Shown here one piece after another: positions 24,037 through 36,268 of a stretch of 64,000 nt of DNA. The position numbers and the translations under genes are program-made. The DNA comes from Hydractinia symbiolongicarpus (taxonomy: Eukaryota; Cnidaria; Hydrozoa; Anthoathecata; Hydractiniidae), in contig NC_079882.1 of NCBI RefSeq assembly GCF_029227915.1, positions 15,822,501 to 15,886,500 on the forward strand, read 5' to 3'. The notes under the pieces were generated by a model that was given only the letters and a program-made list of their open reading frames with translations, made no database searches and had not been told where the DNA came from. Position 1 is the first letter of the stretch. Every line of letters begins with the position of its first letter.

Positions 24037-26070
24037 ACGGCGCCAATGAAAACGACTTGGGACGTTGTAGCGCATTGAGACTGTAAGGACTAGGCCAATG
24101 GTAACCTGCGCAGACAGGTGAAACCACGTGATTTACGTATGAAGCCTTTACTAGACTGCAAAAGGTCAAATTACAGCCTTTATAGGACTGTGCACGTAGT
24201 TAAGAGTGTCTTAAGGCAACGGCGCTAATGAAAACGACTTGAGACGTTGTAGCACATTGAGACTGGAAGGATTAGGCCAATGGTAACCTGCGCAGGCATG
24301 TGAAACCACGTGATTTACGTGTGAAACCTTTATTAGACTGCAAAAGGCCATATTACAGCCTTTATAGGACTGTGCACGTAGTTAAGAGTGTTCTAAGGCC
24401 ACGGGGCTAAGGAAAACCACTTGGAACGTTGTAGTGCATTGAGGCTGGAAGGAATAGTCCAATGGTAACCTGCGCAGGCAGATGGAACCACGTGATTTAC
24501 GTGTGAGGACTTTATTAGACTGCAAAAGGCCATATTACAGCCTTTATAGGACTGTGCACGTAGTTGAGAGTGTTGTAAAGCAACGGCGCCAATGAAAACG
24601 ACTTGGGACGTTGTAGCGCATTGAGACTGTAAGGACTAGGCCAATGCAAACCTGCACAGGCAAATGGAACCACGTGATTTACGTGTGAGGCCTTTATTAG
24701 ACTGCAAAAGGCCATATTACAGCCTTTATAGGACTGTGCAAGTAGTTAAGAGTGTTCTAAGGCCACGGCGCTAAAGAAAACCACTTGGAACGTTGTAGTG
24801 CATTGAGACTGAAAGGAATAGTCGAATGGTAACCTGCGCAGGCAGATGGAACCACCTGATTTACGTGTGAGGACTTTATTAGACTGCAAAAGGCCATATT
24901 ACAGCCTTTATAGGACTGTGCAGGTAGTTAAGAGTGTTCTAAGGCCACGGCGCTAAGGAAAACCTCTTGGAACGTTGTAGTGCATTGAGACTGGAAGGAA
25001 TAGTCCAATGGTAACCTGCGCAGTTAGATGGAACCACGTGATTTACGTGTGAGGACTTTATTAGACTGCAAAAGGCCATATTACAGCCTTTATAGGACTG
25101 TGCACGTAGTTAAGAGTGTCTTAAGGCAACGGCGCTAATGAAAACGACTTGAGACGTTGTAGCACATTGAGACTGGAAGGATTAGGCCAATGGTAACCTG
25201 CGCAGGCATGTGAAACCACGTGATTTACGTGTGAAGCCTTTATTAGACTGCAAAAGGCCATATTACAGCCTTTATAGAACTGTGCACGTAGTTAAGAGTG
25301 TTCTAAGGCCACGGAGCTAAGGAAAACCACTTGGAATGTTGTAGTGCATTGAGACTGGAAGGAATAGTCCAATGGTAACCTGCACAGGCAGATGGAACCA
25401 CGTGATTTACGTGTGAGGACTTTATTAAACTGCAAAAGGCCATATTACAGCCTTTATAGGACTGTGCACGTGGGTGAGAGTGTTGTAAAGCAACGGCGCC
25501 AATGAAAACGACTTGGGACGTTGTAGCGCATTGAGACTGGAAGGAATAGTCCAATGGTAACCTGCGCAGGCAGATGAAACCACGTGATTTACGTGTGAGG
25601 ACTTTATTAGACTGCAAAAGGCCAAATTACAGCCTTTATAGGACTGTGCACGTAGTTGAGAGTGTTGTAAAGCAACGGCGCCAATGAAAACGACTTGGGA
25701 CGTTGTAGCGCATTGAGACTGTAAGGACTAGGCCAATGGTAACCTGCGCAGACAGGTGAAACCACGTGATTTACGTATGAAACCTTTACTAGACTGCAAA
25801 AGGTCAAATTACAGCCTTTATAGGACTGTGCACGTAGTTAAGAGTGTCTTAAGGCAACGGCGCTAATGAAAACGACTTGAGACGTTGTAGCACATTGAGA
25901 CTGGAAGGATTAGGCCAATGGTAACCTGCGCAGGCATGTGAAACCACGTGATTTACGTGTGAAGCCTTTATTAGACTGCAAAAGGCCATATTACAGCCTT
26001 TATAGGACTGTGCACGTAGTTAAGAGTGTTCTATGGCCACGGGGCTAAGGAAAACCACTTGGAACGTTGT
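22790..26070 (+). repeat. 9-monomer HOR of 1638 bp, two tandem copies
   Basis: Left ~22,790-24,430 and right ~24,430-26,070 align at 1638 bp. They share gcagttagatgg, tatagaactgtg, tattaaactgc, cacgtgggtgagag and, at the two right ends, the rare cacggggctaagg (24,401 and 26,039). The left copy overlaps the end of the second 3822 bp unit, so a 9-monomer sub-block of that unit was re-duplicated later. Differences include gaggctgg near 24,443 and tggaatgtt near 25,335. Confidence 0.8.
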
Positions 26071-27240
26071 AGTGCATTGAGACTGGAAGGAATAGTCCAA
26101 TGGTAACCTGCGCAGGCAGATGGAACCACGTGATTTACGTGTGAGGACTTTATTAGACTGCAAAAGGCCATATTACAGCCTTTATAGGACTGTGCACGTG
26201 GGTGAGAGTGTTGTAAAGCAACGGCGCCAATGAAAACGACTTGAAACGTTGTAGCGCATTGAGACTGGAAGGAATAGTCCAATGGTAACCTGCGCAGGCA
26301 GATGGAACCACGTGATTTACGTGTGAGGACTTTATTAGACTGCAAAAGGCCAAATTACAGCCTTTATAGGACTGTGCACGTAGTTGAGAGTGTTGTAAAG
26401 CAACGGCGCCAATGAAAACGACTTGGGACGTTGTAGCGCATTGAGACTGCAAGGACTAGGCCAATGGTAACCTGCGCAGACAGGTGAAACCACGTGATTT
26501 ACGTATGAAGCCTTTACTAGACTGCAAAAGGTCAAATTACAGCCTTTATAGGACTGTGCACGTAGTTAAGAGTGTCTTAAGGCAACGGCGCTAATGAAAA
26601 CGACTTGAGACGTTGTAGCACATTGAGACTGGAAGGACTAGGTCAATGGTGACCTGCGCAGACCGGTGAAACCACGTGATTAACGTGTGAGGCCTTCATT
26701 ACACTGCAAAGGGCCATATTACAGCCTTTATGGGACTGTGCACGTAGTTAAGAGTGTTCTAATGCAACTTCGCCAACGAAAACGAACTGGGACGTTGTAG
26801 CGCATTGAGACTGTAAGGACTAGGCCAATGGTAACCTACGCAGACAGGTGAAACCACGTGATTTACGTGTGAGGCATTTATTAGACTGCAAAAGGCCATA
26901 TTACAGCCTTTATAGGACTGTGCAGGTAGTTAAGAGTGTTCTAAGGCCACGGCGACAATGAAAACGACTTGGGACGTTGTAGCGCATTGAGACTGGAAGG
27001 ACTAGGTCAATGGTGACCTGCGCAGACCTGTGAAACCACGTGATTAACGTGTGAGGCCTTTATTAGACTGCAAAAGGCCATATTACAGCCTTTATAGGAC
27101 TGTGCACGTAGTTAAGAGTTCTGTAAAGCAACAGCGCTAATGAAAACGACTTGGGAGGTTGTAGCGCATTGAGACTGGAACGACTAGTCCAATGGTAACC
27201 TGCACAGGCAGATGGAACCACGTGATTTACGTATGAAGCC
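26071..27240 (+). repeat. Transition monomers between HOR regimes
   Basis: First a 728 bp echo of 25,425-25,807 (26,153-26,535), then monomers with ggtcaatggtgacctgcgcagacc and gattaacgtgtgagg that become common only distally, then the first type E monomer (27,122). It also holds private variants such as gccttcattacactgc near 26,693 and ccaacgaaaacgaactggg near 26,773. This is where the 8-21 monomer HORs end. Confidence 0.65.
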
Positions 27241-27604
27241 ATTATTAGACTGCAAAAGGCCATATTACAGCCTTTATAGGACTGTGCACGTAGTTAAGAG
27301 TGTTCTAAGGCCACGGAGCTAAGGAAAACCACTTGGAACGTTGTAGTGCATTGAGACTGAAAGGAATAGTCTAATGGTAACCTGCGCAGGCAGGTGAAAC
27401 CACGTGATTTACGTATGAAGCCATTATTAGACTGCAAAAGGCCATATTACAGCCTTTATAGGACTGTGCACGTAGTTAAGAGTGTTCTAAGGCCACGGAG
27501 CTAAGGAAAACCACTTGGAACGTTGTAGTGCATTGAGACTGAAAGGAATAGTCTAATGGTAACCTGCGCAGGCAGGTGAAACCACGTGATTTACGTATGA
27601 AGCC
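27241..27604 (+). repeat. Two adjacent, identical monomers
   Basis: Bases 27,241-27,422 and 27,423-27,604 read identically over all 182 positions by eye (B-like: gccacggagct, gactgaaaggaatagtctaatgg, tatgaagccatta). Adjacent monomers elsewhere usually differ at many sites. The simplest explanation is a single-monomer slippage or unequal-crossover event that has not yet accumulated changes. Confidence 0.85.
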
Positions 27605-27624
27605 ATTACTAGACTGCAAAAGGT

Positions 27625-27640
27625 CAAATTACCATATTAC
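27625..27640 (+). repeat. 8 bp insertion formed by a caaattac/catattac doublet
   Basis: Most monomers have either gccatattacagc or gccaaattacagc here. This one reads caaattac (27,625-27,632) followed at once by catattac (27,633-27,640), adding 8 bp. The two halves are the two allelic forms of the same element. This looks like a crossover joint misaligned by 8 bp rather than simple slippage, which would give two identical halves. Confidence 0.8.
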
Positions 27641-27798
27641 AGCATTTATAGGACTGTGCACGTAGTTAAGAGTGTTCTAAGGCAACTTCGCCAATGAAAA
27701 CGACTTGGGACGTTGTAGCGCATTGAGACTGTAAGGACTAGGCCAATGGTAACCTACGCAGACAGGTGAAACCACGTGATTTACGTGTGAGGCCTTTA

Positions 27799-30196
27799 TT
27801 AGACTGCAAAAAGCCATATTACAGCCTTTATAGGACTGTGCAGGTAGTTAAGAGTGTTGTTAAGCAACGGCGCCAATGAAAACCACTTGGAACGTTGTAG
27901 CGCATTGAGACTGTAAGGACTAGGCCAATGGTAACCTGCGCAGACAGGTGAAACAACGTGATTTACGTATGAAGCCTTTACTAGACTGCAAAAGGCCAAA
28001 TTACAGCCTTTATAGGACTGTGCACGTAGTTAAGAGTGTCTTAAGGCAACGGCGCTAAAGAAAACGACTTGAGACGTTGTAGCACATTGAGACTGGAAGG
28101 ATTAGGCCAATGGTAACCTGCGCAGGCAAATGGAACCACGTGATTTACGTGTGAAGCCTTTATTAGACTGCAAAAGGCCATATTACAGCCTTTATAGGAC
28201 TGTGCACGTAGTTAAGAGTGTTGTAAAGCAACGGCGCCAATGAAAACGACTTGGGACGTTGTAGCGCATTGAGACTGTAAGGACTAGGCCAATGGTAACC
28301 TGCGCAGACAGGTGAAACCACGTGATTTACGTATGAAGCCTTTACTAGACTGCAAAAGGCCAAATTACAGCCTTTATAGGACTGTGCACGTAGTTAAGAG
28401 TGTCTTAAGGCAACGGCGCTAAAGAAAACGACTTGAGACGTTGTAGCACATTGAAACTGGAAGGATTAGGCCAATGGTAACCTGCGCAGGCAAATGGAAC
28501 CACGTGATTTACGTGTGAAGCCTTTATTAGACTGCAAAAGGCCATATTACAGCCTTTATAGGACTGTGCACGTAGTTAAGAGTGTTGTAAAGCAACGGCG
28601 CCAATGAAAACGACTTGGGACGTTGTAGCGCATTGAGACTGGAAGGACTAGGCCAATGGTAACCTGCGCAGACAGGTGAAACCACGTGATTTACGTGTGA
28701 GGCCTTTATTAGACTGCAAAAGGCCATATTACAGCCTTTATAGGACTGTGCACGTAGTTAAGAGTGTTGTAAAGCAACAGCGCTAATGAAAACCACTTGG
28801 AACGTTGTAGCGCATTGAGACTGTAAGGACTAGGCCAATGGTAACCTGCGCAGACAGGTGAAACCACGTGATTTACGTATGAAGCCTTTACTAGACTGCA
28901 AAAGGCCAAATTACAGCCTTTATAGGACTGTGCACGTAGTTAAGAGTGTTGTAAAGCAACGGCGCCAATGAAAACGACTTGGGACGTTGTAGCGCATTGA
29001 GACTGAAAGGACTAGGCCAATGGTAACCTGCCCAGACAGGTGAAACCACGTGATTTACGTGTGAGGCCTTTATTAGACTGCAAAAGGCCATATTACAGCC
29101 TTTATAGGACTGTGCACGTAGTTAAGAGTGTTGTAAAGCAACAGCGCTAATGAAAACGACTTGGAAGGTTGTAGCACACTGAGACTGGAAGGAATAGTCC
29201 AATGGTAACCTGCGCAGGCAGATGGAACCACGTGATTTACGTGTGAGGACTTTATTAGACTGCAAAAGGCCATATTACAGCCTTTAAAGGACTGTGCACG
29301 TAGTTAAGAGTGTTGTAAAGCAACGGCGCCAATGAAAACGACTTGGGACGTTGTAGCGCATTGAGACTGTAAGGACTAGGCCAATGGTAACCTGCGCAGA
29401 CAGGTGAAACCACGTGATTTACGTATGAAGCCTTTACTAGACTGCAAAAGGCCAAATTACAGCCTTTATAGGACTGTGCACGTAGTTAAGAGTGTCTTAA
29501 GGCAACGGCGCTAAAGAAAACGACTTAAGACGTTGTAGCACATTGAGACTGGAAGGATTAGGCCAATGGTAACCTGCGCAGGCAAATGGAACCACGTGAT
29601 TTACGTGTGAAGCCTTTATTAGACTGCAAAAGGCCATATTACAGCCTTTATAGGACTGTGCACGTAGTTAAGAGTGTTGTAAAGCAACGGCGCCAATGAA
29701 AACGACTTGGGACGTTGTAGCGCATTGAGACTGGAAGGACTAGGCCAATGGTAACCTGCGCAGACAAGTGAAACCACGTGATTTACGTGTGAGGCCTTTA
29801 TTAGACTGCAAAAGGCCATATTACAGCCTTTATAGGACTGTGCACGTAGTTAAGAGTGTTGTAAAGCAACAGCGCTAATGAAAACGACTTGGGAGGTTCT
29901 AGCGCATTAAGACTGGAACGACTAGTCCAATGGTAACCTGCACAGGCAGATGGAACCACGTAATTTACGTGTGAGGCCTCTATTAGACTCCAAAAGGCCA
30001 AATTACAGCCTTTATAGGACTGTGCACGTAGTTAAGAGTGTTGTTAGGCAACAGCGCTAATGAAAACGACTTGGGACGTTGTAGCGCATTGAGACTGTAA
30101 GGACTAGGCCAATGGTAACCTGCGCAGACAGGTGAAACCACGTGATTTACGTGTGAGGCCTTTATTAGACTGCAAAAGGCCATATTACAGCCTTTA
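27799..30196 (+). repeat. 6-monomer duplication (offset 1092 bp) and first distal-type block
   Basis: The block 28,163-28,727 recurs at 29,255-29,819 (offset 1092 bp), and 27,985-28,345 resembles the monomers two units further on (offset 364 bp). C monomers here carry ctaaagaaaacg. Monomers at 29,801-30,183 recur at 42,501-42,883, linking this block to the long distal duplication. The block ends with the first 3 bp-deleted boundary at ~30,197. Confidence 0.7.
28586..28767 (+). repeat. Representative type A monomer (182 bp)
   Basis: Type A is the commonest form. Its diagnostics are tgtaaagcaacggcgcc at positions 1-17, gacttgggacg near 26-36, an intact CpG at 44-45 (gtagcgcattg), aaggactaggcc at 58-69, and cgcagacaggtgaaacc at 82-98. 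It carries every shared sub-motif: GGTAACC, CACGTGATTTACGTG, the GGCCTTT/AAAGGCC hairpin and CCTTTATAGG. It occurs in all parts of the window and is a good reference for phasing the others. A subgroup has gttgag instead of gttaag near position 172 and caatgg instead of caacgg near 8-13. Confidence 0.85.
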
Positions 30197-30689
30197 TAGG
30201 TCTGTGCACGTTAAGAGTGTTCTAAGGCAACTTCGCCAATGAAAACGACTTGGGACGTTGTAGCGCATTGAAACTGTAAGGACTAGGCCAATGGAAACCT
30301 GCACAGGCAAATGGAACCACGTGATTTACGTGTGAGGCCTTTATTAGACTGCAAAAGGCCATATTACAGCCTTTATAGGACTGTGCAAGTAGTTAAGAGT
30401 GTTCTAAGGCCACGGCGCTAAGGAAAACCATTTGGAACGTTGTAGTGCATTGAGACTGGAAGGACTAGGGCAATGGTAACCTACGCAGACAGGTGAAACC
30501 ATGTGATTTACGTGTGAGGTTTTCATTAGACTGCAAAAGGCCATATTACAGCCTTTATAGGACTGTGCAGGTAGTTAAGAGTGTTCTAAGGCCATGGAGC
30601 TAAGGAAAACCACTTGGGACGTTGTAGCGCATTGAGACTGTAAGGACTAGGCCAATGGTAACCTGCGCAGACAGGTGAAACCACGTGAT

Positions 30690-31660
30690 TTACGTGTGAG
30701 GCCTTTATTAGACTGCAAAAGGCCATATTACAGCCTTTATAGGACTGTGCACGTAGTTGAGAGTGTTGTAAAGCAACGGCGCCAATGAAAACGACTTGGG
30801 ATGTTGTAGCGCATTGAGACTGTAAGGACTAGGCCAATGGTAACCTGCGCAGACAGGTGAAACCACGTGATTTACGTGTGAGGCCTTTATTAGACTGCAA
30901 AAGGCCATATTACAGCCTTTATAGGACTGTGCACGTAGTTAAGAGTGTTGTAAAGCAACGGCGCCAATGAAAACGACTTGGGACGTTGTAGCGCATTGAG
31001 ACTGGAAGGACTAGGTCAATGGTGACCTGCGCAGACCTGTGAAACCACGTGATTAACGTGTGAGGCCTTTATTAGACTGCAAAAGGCCATATTACAGCCC
31101 TTATAGGACTGTGCACGTAGTTAAGAGTTCTGTAAAGCAACAGCGCTAATGAAAACGACTTGGGAGGTTGTAGCGCATTGAGACTGGAACGACTAGTCCA
31201 ATGGTAACCTGCACAGGCAGATGGAACCACGTGATTTACGTATGAAGCCATTATTAGACTGCAAAAGGCCATATTACAGCCTTTATAGGACTGTGCACGT
31301 AGTTAAGACTGTTCTAAGGCCACGGAGCTAAGGAAAACCACTTGGAACGTTGTAGTGCATTGAGACTGAAAGGAATAGTCTAATGGTAACCTGCGCAGGC
31401 AGGTGAAACCACGTGATTTACGAATGAAGCCATTATTAGACTGCAAAAGGCCATATTACAGCCTTTATAGGACTGTGCACGTAGTTAAGAGTGTTCTAAG
31501 GCAACGGCGCTAATGAAAACGACTTGGGACGTTGTAGCGCATTGAGACTGTAAGGACTAGGCCAATGGTAACCTGCGCAGACAGGTGAAACCACGTGATT
31601 TACGTATGAAGCCTTTACTAGACTGCAAAAGGCCAAATTACAGCCTTTATAGGACTGTGC
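30690..31660 (+). repeat. Five-monomer A'-H-E-B-A module, copy 1
   Basis: A module of an A variant (gttgag, gggatgttg), a ggtcaatggtgacc monomer (here called H), type E, a B-like monomer with aagactgttctaagg and acgaatgaagcc, then A. It recurs starting at about 33,775, 38,306, 44,112, 48,828, 57,172, 60,433 and 62,608, with internal loss or gain of a few monomers in some (for example around 38.5 and 62.8 kb). It is the backbone of the distal half. Confidence 0.7.
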
Positions 31661-32706
31661 ACGTAGTTAAGAGTGTTGTAAAGCAACGGAGCCAATGAAA
31701 ACGACTTGGGACGTTGTAGCGCATTGAGACTGAAAGGACTAGGCCAATGGTAACCTGCCCAGACAGGTGAAACCACGTGATTTACGTGTGAGGCCTTTAT
31801 TAGACTGCAAAAGGCCATATTACAGCCTTTATAGGACTGTGCACGTAGTTAAGAGTGTTGTAAAGCAACAGCGCTAATGAAAACGACTTGGGAGGTTGTA
31901 GCACACTGAGACTGGAAGGAATAGTCCAATGGTAACCTGCGCAGGCAGATGGAACCACGTGATTTACGTGTGAGGACTTTATTAGACTGCAAAAGGCCAT
32001 ATTACAGCCTTTAAAGGACTGTGCACGTAGTTAAGAGTGTTGTAAAGCAACGGCGCCAATGAAAACGACTTGGGACGTTGTAGCGCATTGAGACTGTAAG
32101 GACTAGGCCAATGGTAACCTGCGCAGACAGGTGAAACCACGTGATTTACGTATGAAGCCTTTACTAGACTGCAAAAGGCCAAATTACAGCCTTTATAGGA
32201 CTGTGCACGTAGTTAAGAGTGTCTTAAGGCAACGGCGCTAAAGAAAACGACTTGAGACGTTGTAGCACATTGAGACTGGAAGGATTAGGCCAATGGTAAC
32301 CTGCGCAGGCAAATGGAACCACGTGATTTACGTGTGAAGCCTTTATTAGACTGCAAAAGGCCATATTACAGCCTTTATAGGACTGTGCACGTAGTTAAGA
32401 GTGTTGTAGAGCAACGGCGCCAATGAAAACGACTTGGGACGTTGTAGCGCATTTAGACTGGAAGGACTAGGCCAATGTTAACCTGCGCAGACAGGTGAAA
32501 CCACGTGATTTACGTGTGAGGCCTTTATTAGACTGCAAAAGGCCATATTACAGCCTTTATTGGACTGTGCACGTTAAGAGTGTTCTAAGGCAACTTCGCC
32601 AATGAAAACGACTTGAGACGTTGTAGCGCATTGAAACTGTAAGGACTAGGCCAATGGAAACCTGCACAGGCAAATGGAACCACGTGATTTACGTGTGAGG
32701 CCTTTA

Positions 32707-35700
32707 TTAGACTGCAAAAGGCCAAATTACAGCCTTTATAGGACTGTGCACGTAGTTAAGAGTGTTGTTAGGCAACAGCGCTAATGAAAACGACTTGGGA
32801 CGTTGTAGCGCATTGAGACTGGAACGACTAGTCCAATGGTAACCTGCACAGGCAGATGGAACCACATGATTTACGTGTGAGGCCTTTATTAGACTGCAAA
32901 AGGCCATATTACAGCCTTTATAGGACTGTGCAAGTAGTTAAGAGTGTTCTAAGGCCACGGCGCTAAGGAAAACCATTTGGAACGTTGTAGTGCATTGAGA
33001 CTGGAAGGACTAGGGCAATGGTAACCTACGCAGACAGGTGAAACCATGTGATTTACGTGTGAGGTCTTCATTAGACTGCAAAAGGCCATATTACAGCCTT
33101 TATAGGACTGTGCAGGTAGTTAAGAGTGTTCTAAGGCCATGGAGCTAAGGAAAACCACTTGGGACGTTGTAGCGCATTGAGACTGTAAGGACTAGGCCAA
33201 TGGTAACCTGCGCAGACAGGTGAAACCACGTGATTTACGTGTGAGGCCTTTATTAGACTGCAAAAGGCCATATTACAGCCTTTATAGGACTGTGCACGTT
33301 AAGAGTGTTCTAAGGCAACTTCGCCAATGAAAACGACTTGGGACGTTGTAGCGCATTGAAACTGTAAGGACTAGGCCAATGGAAACCTGCACAGGCAAAT
33401 GGAACCACGTGATTTACGTGTGAGGCCTTTATTAGACTGCAAAAGGCCATATTACAGCCTTTATAGGACTGTGCAAGTAGTTAAGAGTGTTCTAAGGCCA
33501 CGGCGCTAAGGAAAACCACTTGGAACGTTGTAGTGCTTTGAGACTGGAAGGAATAGTCCAATGGTAACCTGCGCAGGCAGATGGAACCACGTGATTTACG
33601 TGTGAGGACTTTATTAGACTGCAAAAGGCCATATTACAGCCTTTATAGGACTGTGCACGTTAAGAGTGTTCTAAGGCAACTTCGCCAATGAAAACGACTT
33701 GGGACGTTGTAGCGCATTGAAACTGTAAGGACTAGGCCAATGGAAACCTGCACAGGCGAATGGAACCACGTGATTTACGTGTGAGGCCTTTATTAGACTG
33801 CAAAAGGCCATATTACAGCCTTTATAGGACTGTGCACGTAGTTGAGAGTGTTGTAAAGCAACGGCGCCAATGAAAACGACTTGGGATGTTGTAGCGCATT
33901 GAGACTGTAAGGACTACGCCAATGGTAACCTGCGCAGACAGGTGAAACCACGTGATTTACGTGTGAGGCCTTTATTAGACTGCAAAAGGCCATATTACAG
34001 CCTTTATAGGACTGTGCACGTAGTTAAGAGTGTTGTAAAGCAACGGCGCCAATGAAAACGACTTGGGACGTTGTAGCGCATTGAGACTGGAAGGACTAGG
34101 TCAATGGTGACCTGCGCAGACCTGTGAAATCACGTGATTAACGTGTGAGGCCTTTATTAGACTGCAAAAGGCCATATTACAGCCCTTATAGGACTGTGCA
34201 CGTATTTAAGAGTTCTGTAAAGCAACAGCGCTAATGAAAACGACTTGGGAGGTTGTAGCGCATTGAGACTGGAACGACTAGTCCAATGGTAACCTGCACA
34301 GGCAGATGGAACCACGTGATTTACGTATGAAGCCATTATTAGACTGCAAAAGGCCATATTACAGCCTTTATAGGACTGTGCACGTAGTTAAGACTGTTCT
34401 AAGGCCACGGAGCTAAGGAAAACCACTTGGAACGTTGTAGTGCATTGAGACTGAAAGGAATAGTCTAATGGTAACCTGCGCAGGCAGGTGAAACCACGTG
34501 ATTTACGAATGAAGCCATTATTAGACTGCAAAAGGCCATATTACAGCCTTTATAGGACTGTGCACGTAGTTAAGAGTGTTCTAAGGCAACGGCGCTAATG
34601 AAAACGACTTGGGACGTTGTAGCGCATTGAGACTGTAAGGACTAGGCCAATGGTAACCTGCGCAGACAGGTAAAACCACGTGATTTACGTATGAAGCCTT
34701 TACTAGACTGCAAAAGGCCAAATTACAGCCTTTATAGGACTGTGCACGTAGTTAAGAGTGTTGTAAGGCAACGGCGCTAATGAAAACGACTTGGGACGTT
34801 GTAGCGCATTGAGACTGGAAGGACTAGGTCAATGGTGACCTGCGCAGACCGGTGAAACCACGTGATTAACGTGTGAGGCCTTTGTTAGACTGCAAAGGGC
34901 CATATTACAGCATATATAGGACTGTGCACGTAGTTAAGAGTGTTCTAAGGCAACTTCGCCAATGAAAACGACTTGGGACGTTGTAGCGCATTGAGACTGT
35001 AAGGACTAGGCCAATGGTAACCTACGCAGACAGGTGAAACCACGTGATTTACGTGTGAGGCCTTTATTAGACTGCAAAAGGCCATATTACAGCCTTTATA
35101 GGACTGTGCAGGTAGTTAAGAGTGTTCTAAGGCCGCGGCGCTAAGGAAAACCACTTGGAACGTTGTAGTGCACTGAGACTGGAAGGAATAGTCCAATGGT
35201 AACCTGCGCAGGCAGATGGAACCACGTGATTTACGTGTGGGGACGTTATTAGACTGCAAAAGGCCATATTACAGCCTTTATAGGACTGTGTACGTAGTTA
35301 AGAGTGTTGTGAAGCAACGGCGCCAATGAAAACGACTTGGGACGTTGTAGTGCATTGAGACTGGAAGGACTAGGCCAATGGTAACCTGCGCAGACAGGTG
35401 AAACCACGTGATTTACGTGTGAGGCCTTTATTAGACTGCAAAAGGCCATATTACAGCCTTTATAGGACTGTGCACGTTAAGAGTGTTCTAAGGCAACTTC
35501 GCCAATGAAAACGACTTGGGACGTTGTAGCGCATTGAAACTGTAAGGACTAGGCCAATGGAAACCTGCACAGGCAAATAGAACCACGTGATTTACGTGTG
35601 AGGCCTTTATTAGACTGCAAAAGGCCATATTACAGCCTTTATAGGACTGTGCACGTTAAGAGTGTTCTAAGGCAACTTCGCCAATGAAAACGACTTGGGA

Positions 35701-35788
35701 CGTTGTAGCGCATTGAAACTGTAAGGACTAGGCCAATGGAAACCTGCACAGGCAAATGGAACCACGTGATTTACGTGTGAGGCCTTTA
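32707..35788 (+). repeat. ~3.1-3.26 kb distal cassette, copy 1
   Basis: Ordered monomers F, B (ccatttggaacg), B/A hybrid (gccatggagct), D, B, D, A', H (ggtcaatggtgacc), E, B, A, H (cagaccgg), D-like, B, A (gtgtacgtag), D, D. The same order recurs from 43,044, 56,286 and 59,365. The paired A' monomers at 33,793, 44,130, 57,190 and 60,451 anchor the alignment. The two-monomer gap of copy 1 of the long duplication lies just upstream. Confidence 0.8.
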
Positions 35789-36250
35789 TTAGACTGCAAA
35801 AGGCCATATTACAGCCTTTATAGGACTGTGCAAGTAGTTAAGAGTGTTGTAAGGCAACGGCGCTAATGAAAACGACTTGGGACGTTGTAGCACATTGAGA
35901 CTGGAAGGACTAGACCAATGGTAACCTGCGCAGGCAGGTGAAACCACGTGATTTACGTATGAAGCCTTTACTAGACTGCAAAAGGCCAAATTACAGCCTT
36001 TATAGGACTGTGCACGTAGTTAAGAGTGTCTTAAGGCAACGGCGCTAATGAAAACGACTTGAGACGTTGTAGCACATTGAGACTGGAAGGACTAGGTCAA
36101 TGGTGACCTGCGCAGACCGGTGAAACCACGTGATTAACGTGTAAGGCCTTTATTAGACTGCAAAGGGCCATATTACAGCATTTATAGGACTGTGCACGTA
36201 GTTAAGAGTGTTGTAAGGCAACTTCGCCAATGAAAACGACTTGGGACGTT

Positions 36251-36268
36251 GTAGCGCAGACTGTAAGG
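36251..36268 (+). repeat. Monomer with a 4 bp deletion (178 bp)
   Basis: The string reads gtagcgcagactgtaagg where the partner near 46,590 and other monomers have gtagcgcattgagactgtaagg. Four bases are lost after 36,258. This single private indel accounts for the change of long-range offset from 10,336 to 10,340 bp, so it postdates the duplication. Confidence 0.85.

Noticed and set aside
27799-30196. tRNA or other small RNA gene within the monomer
   Set aside because: I looked for A/B-box and cloverleaf patterns and saw none; the visible hairpins are short and lack flanking pairing.
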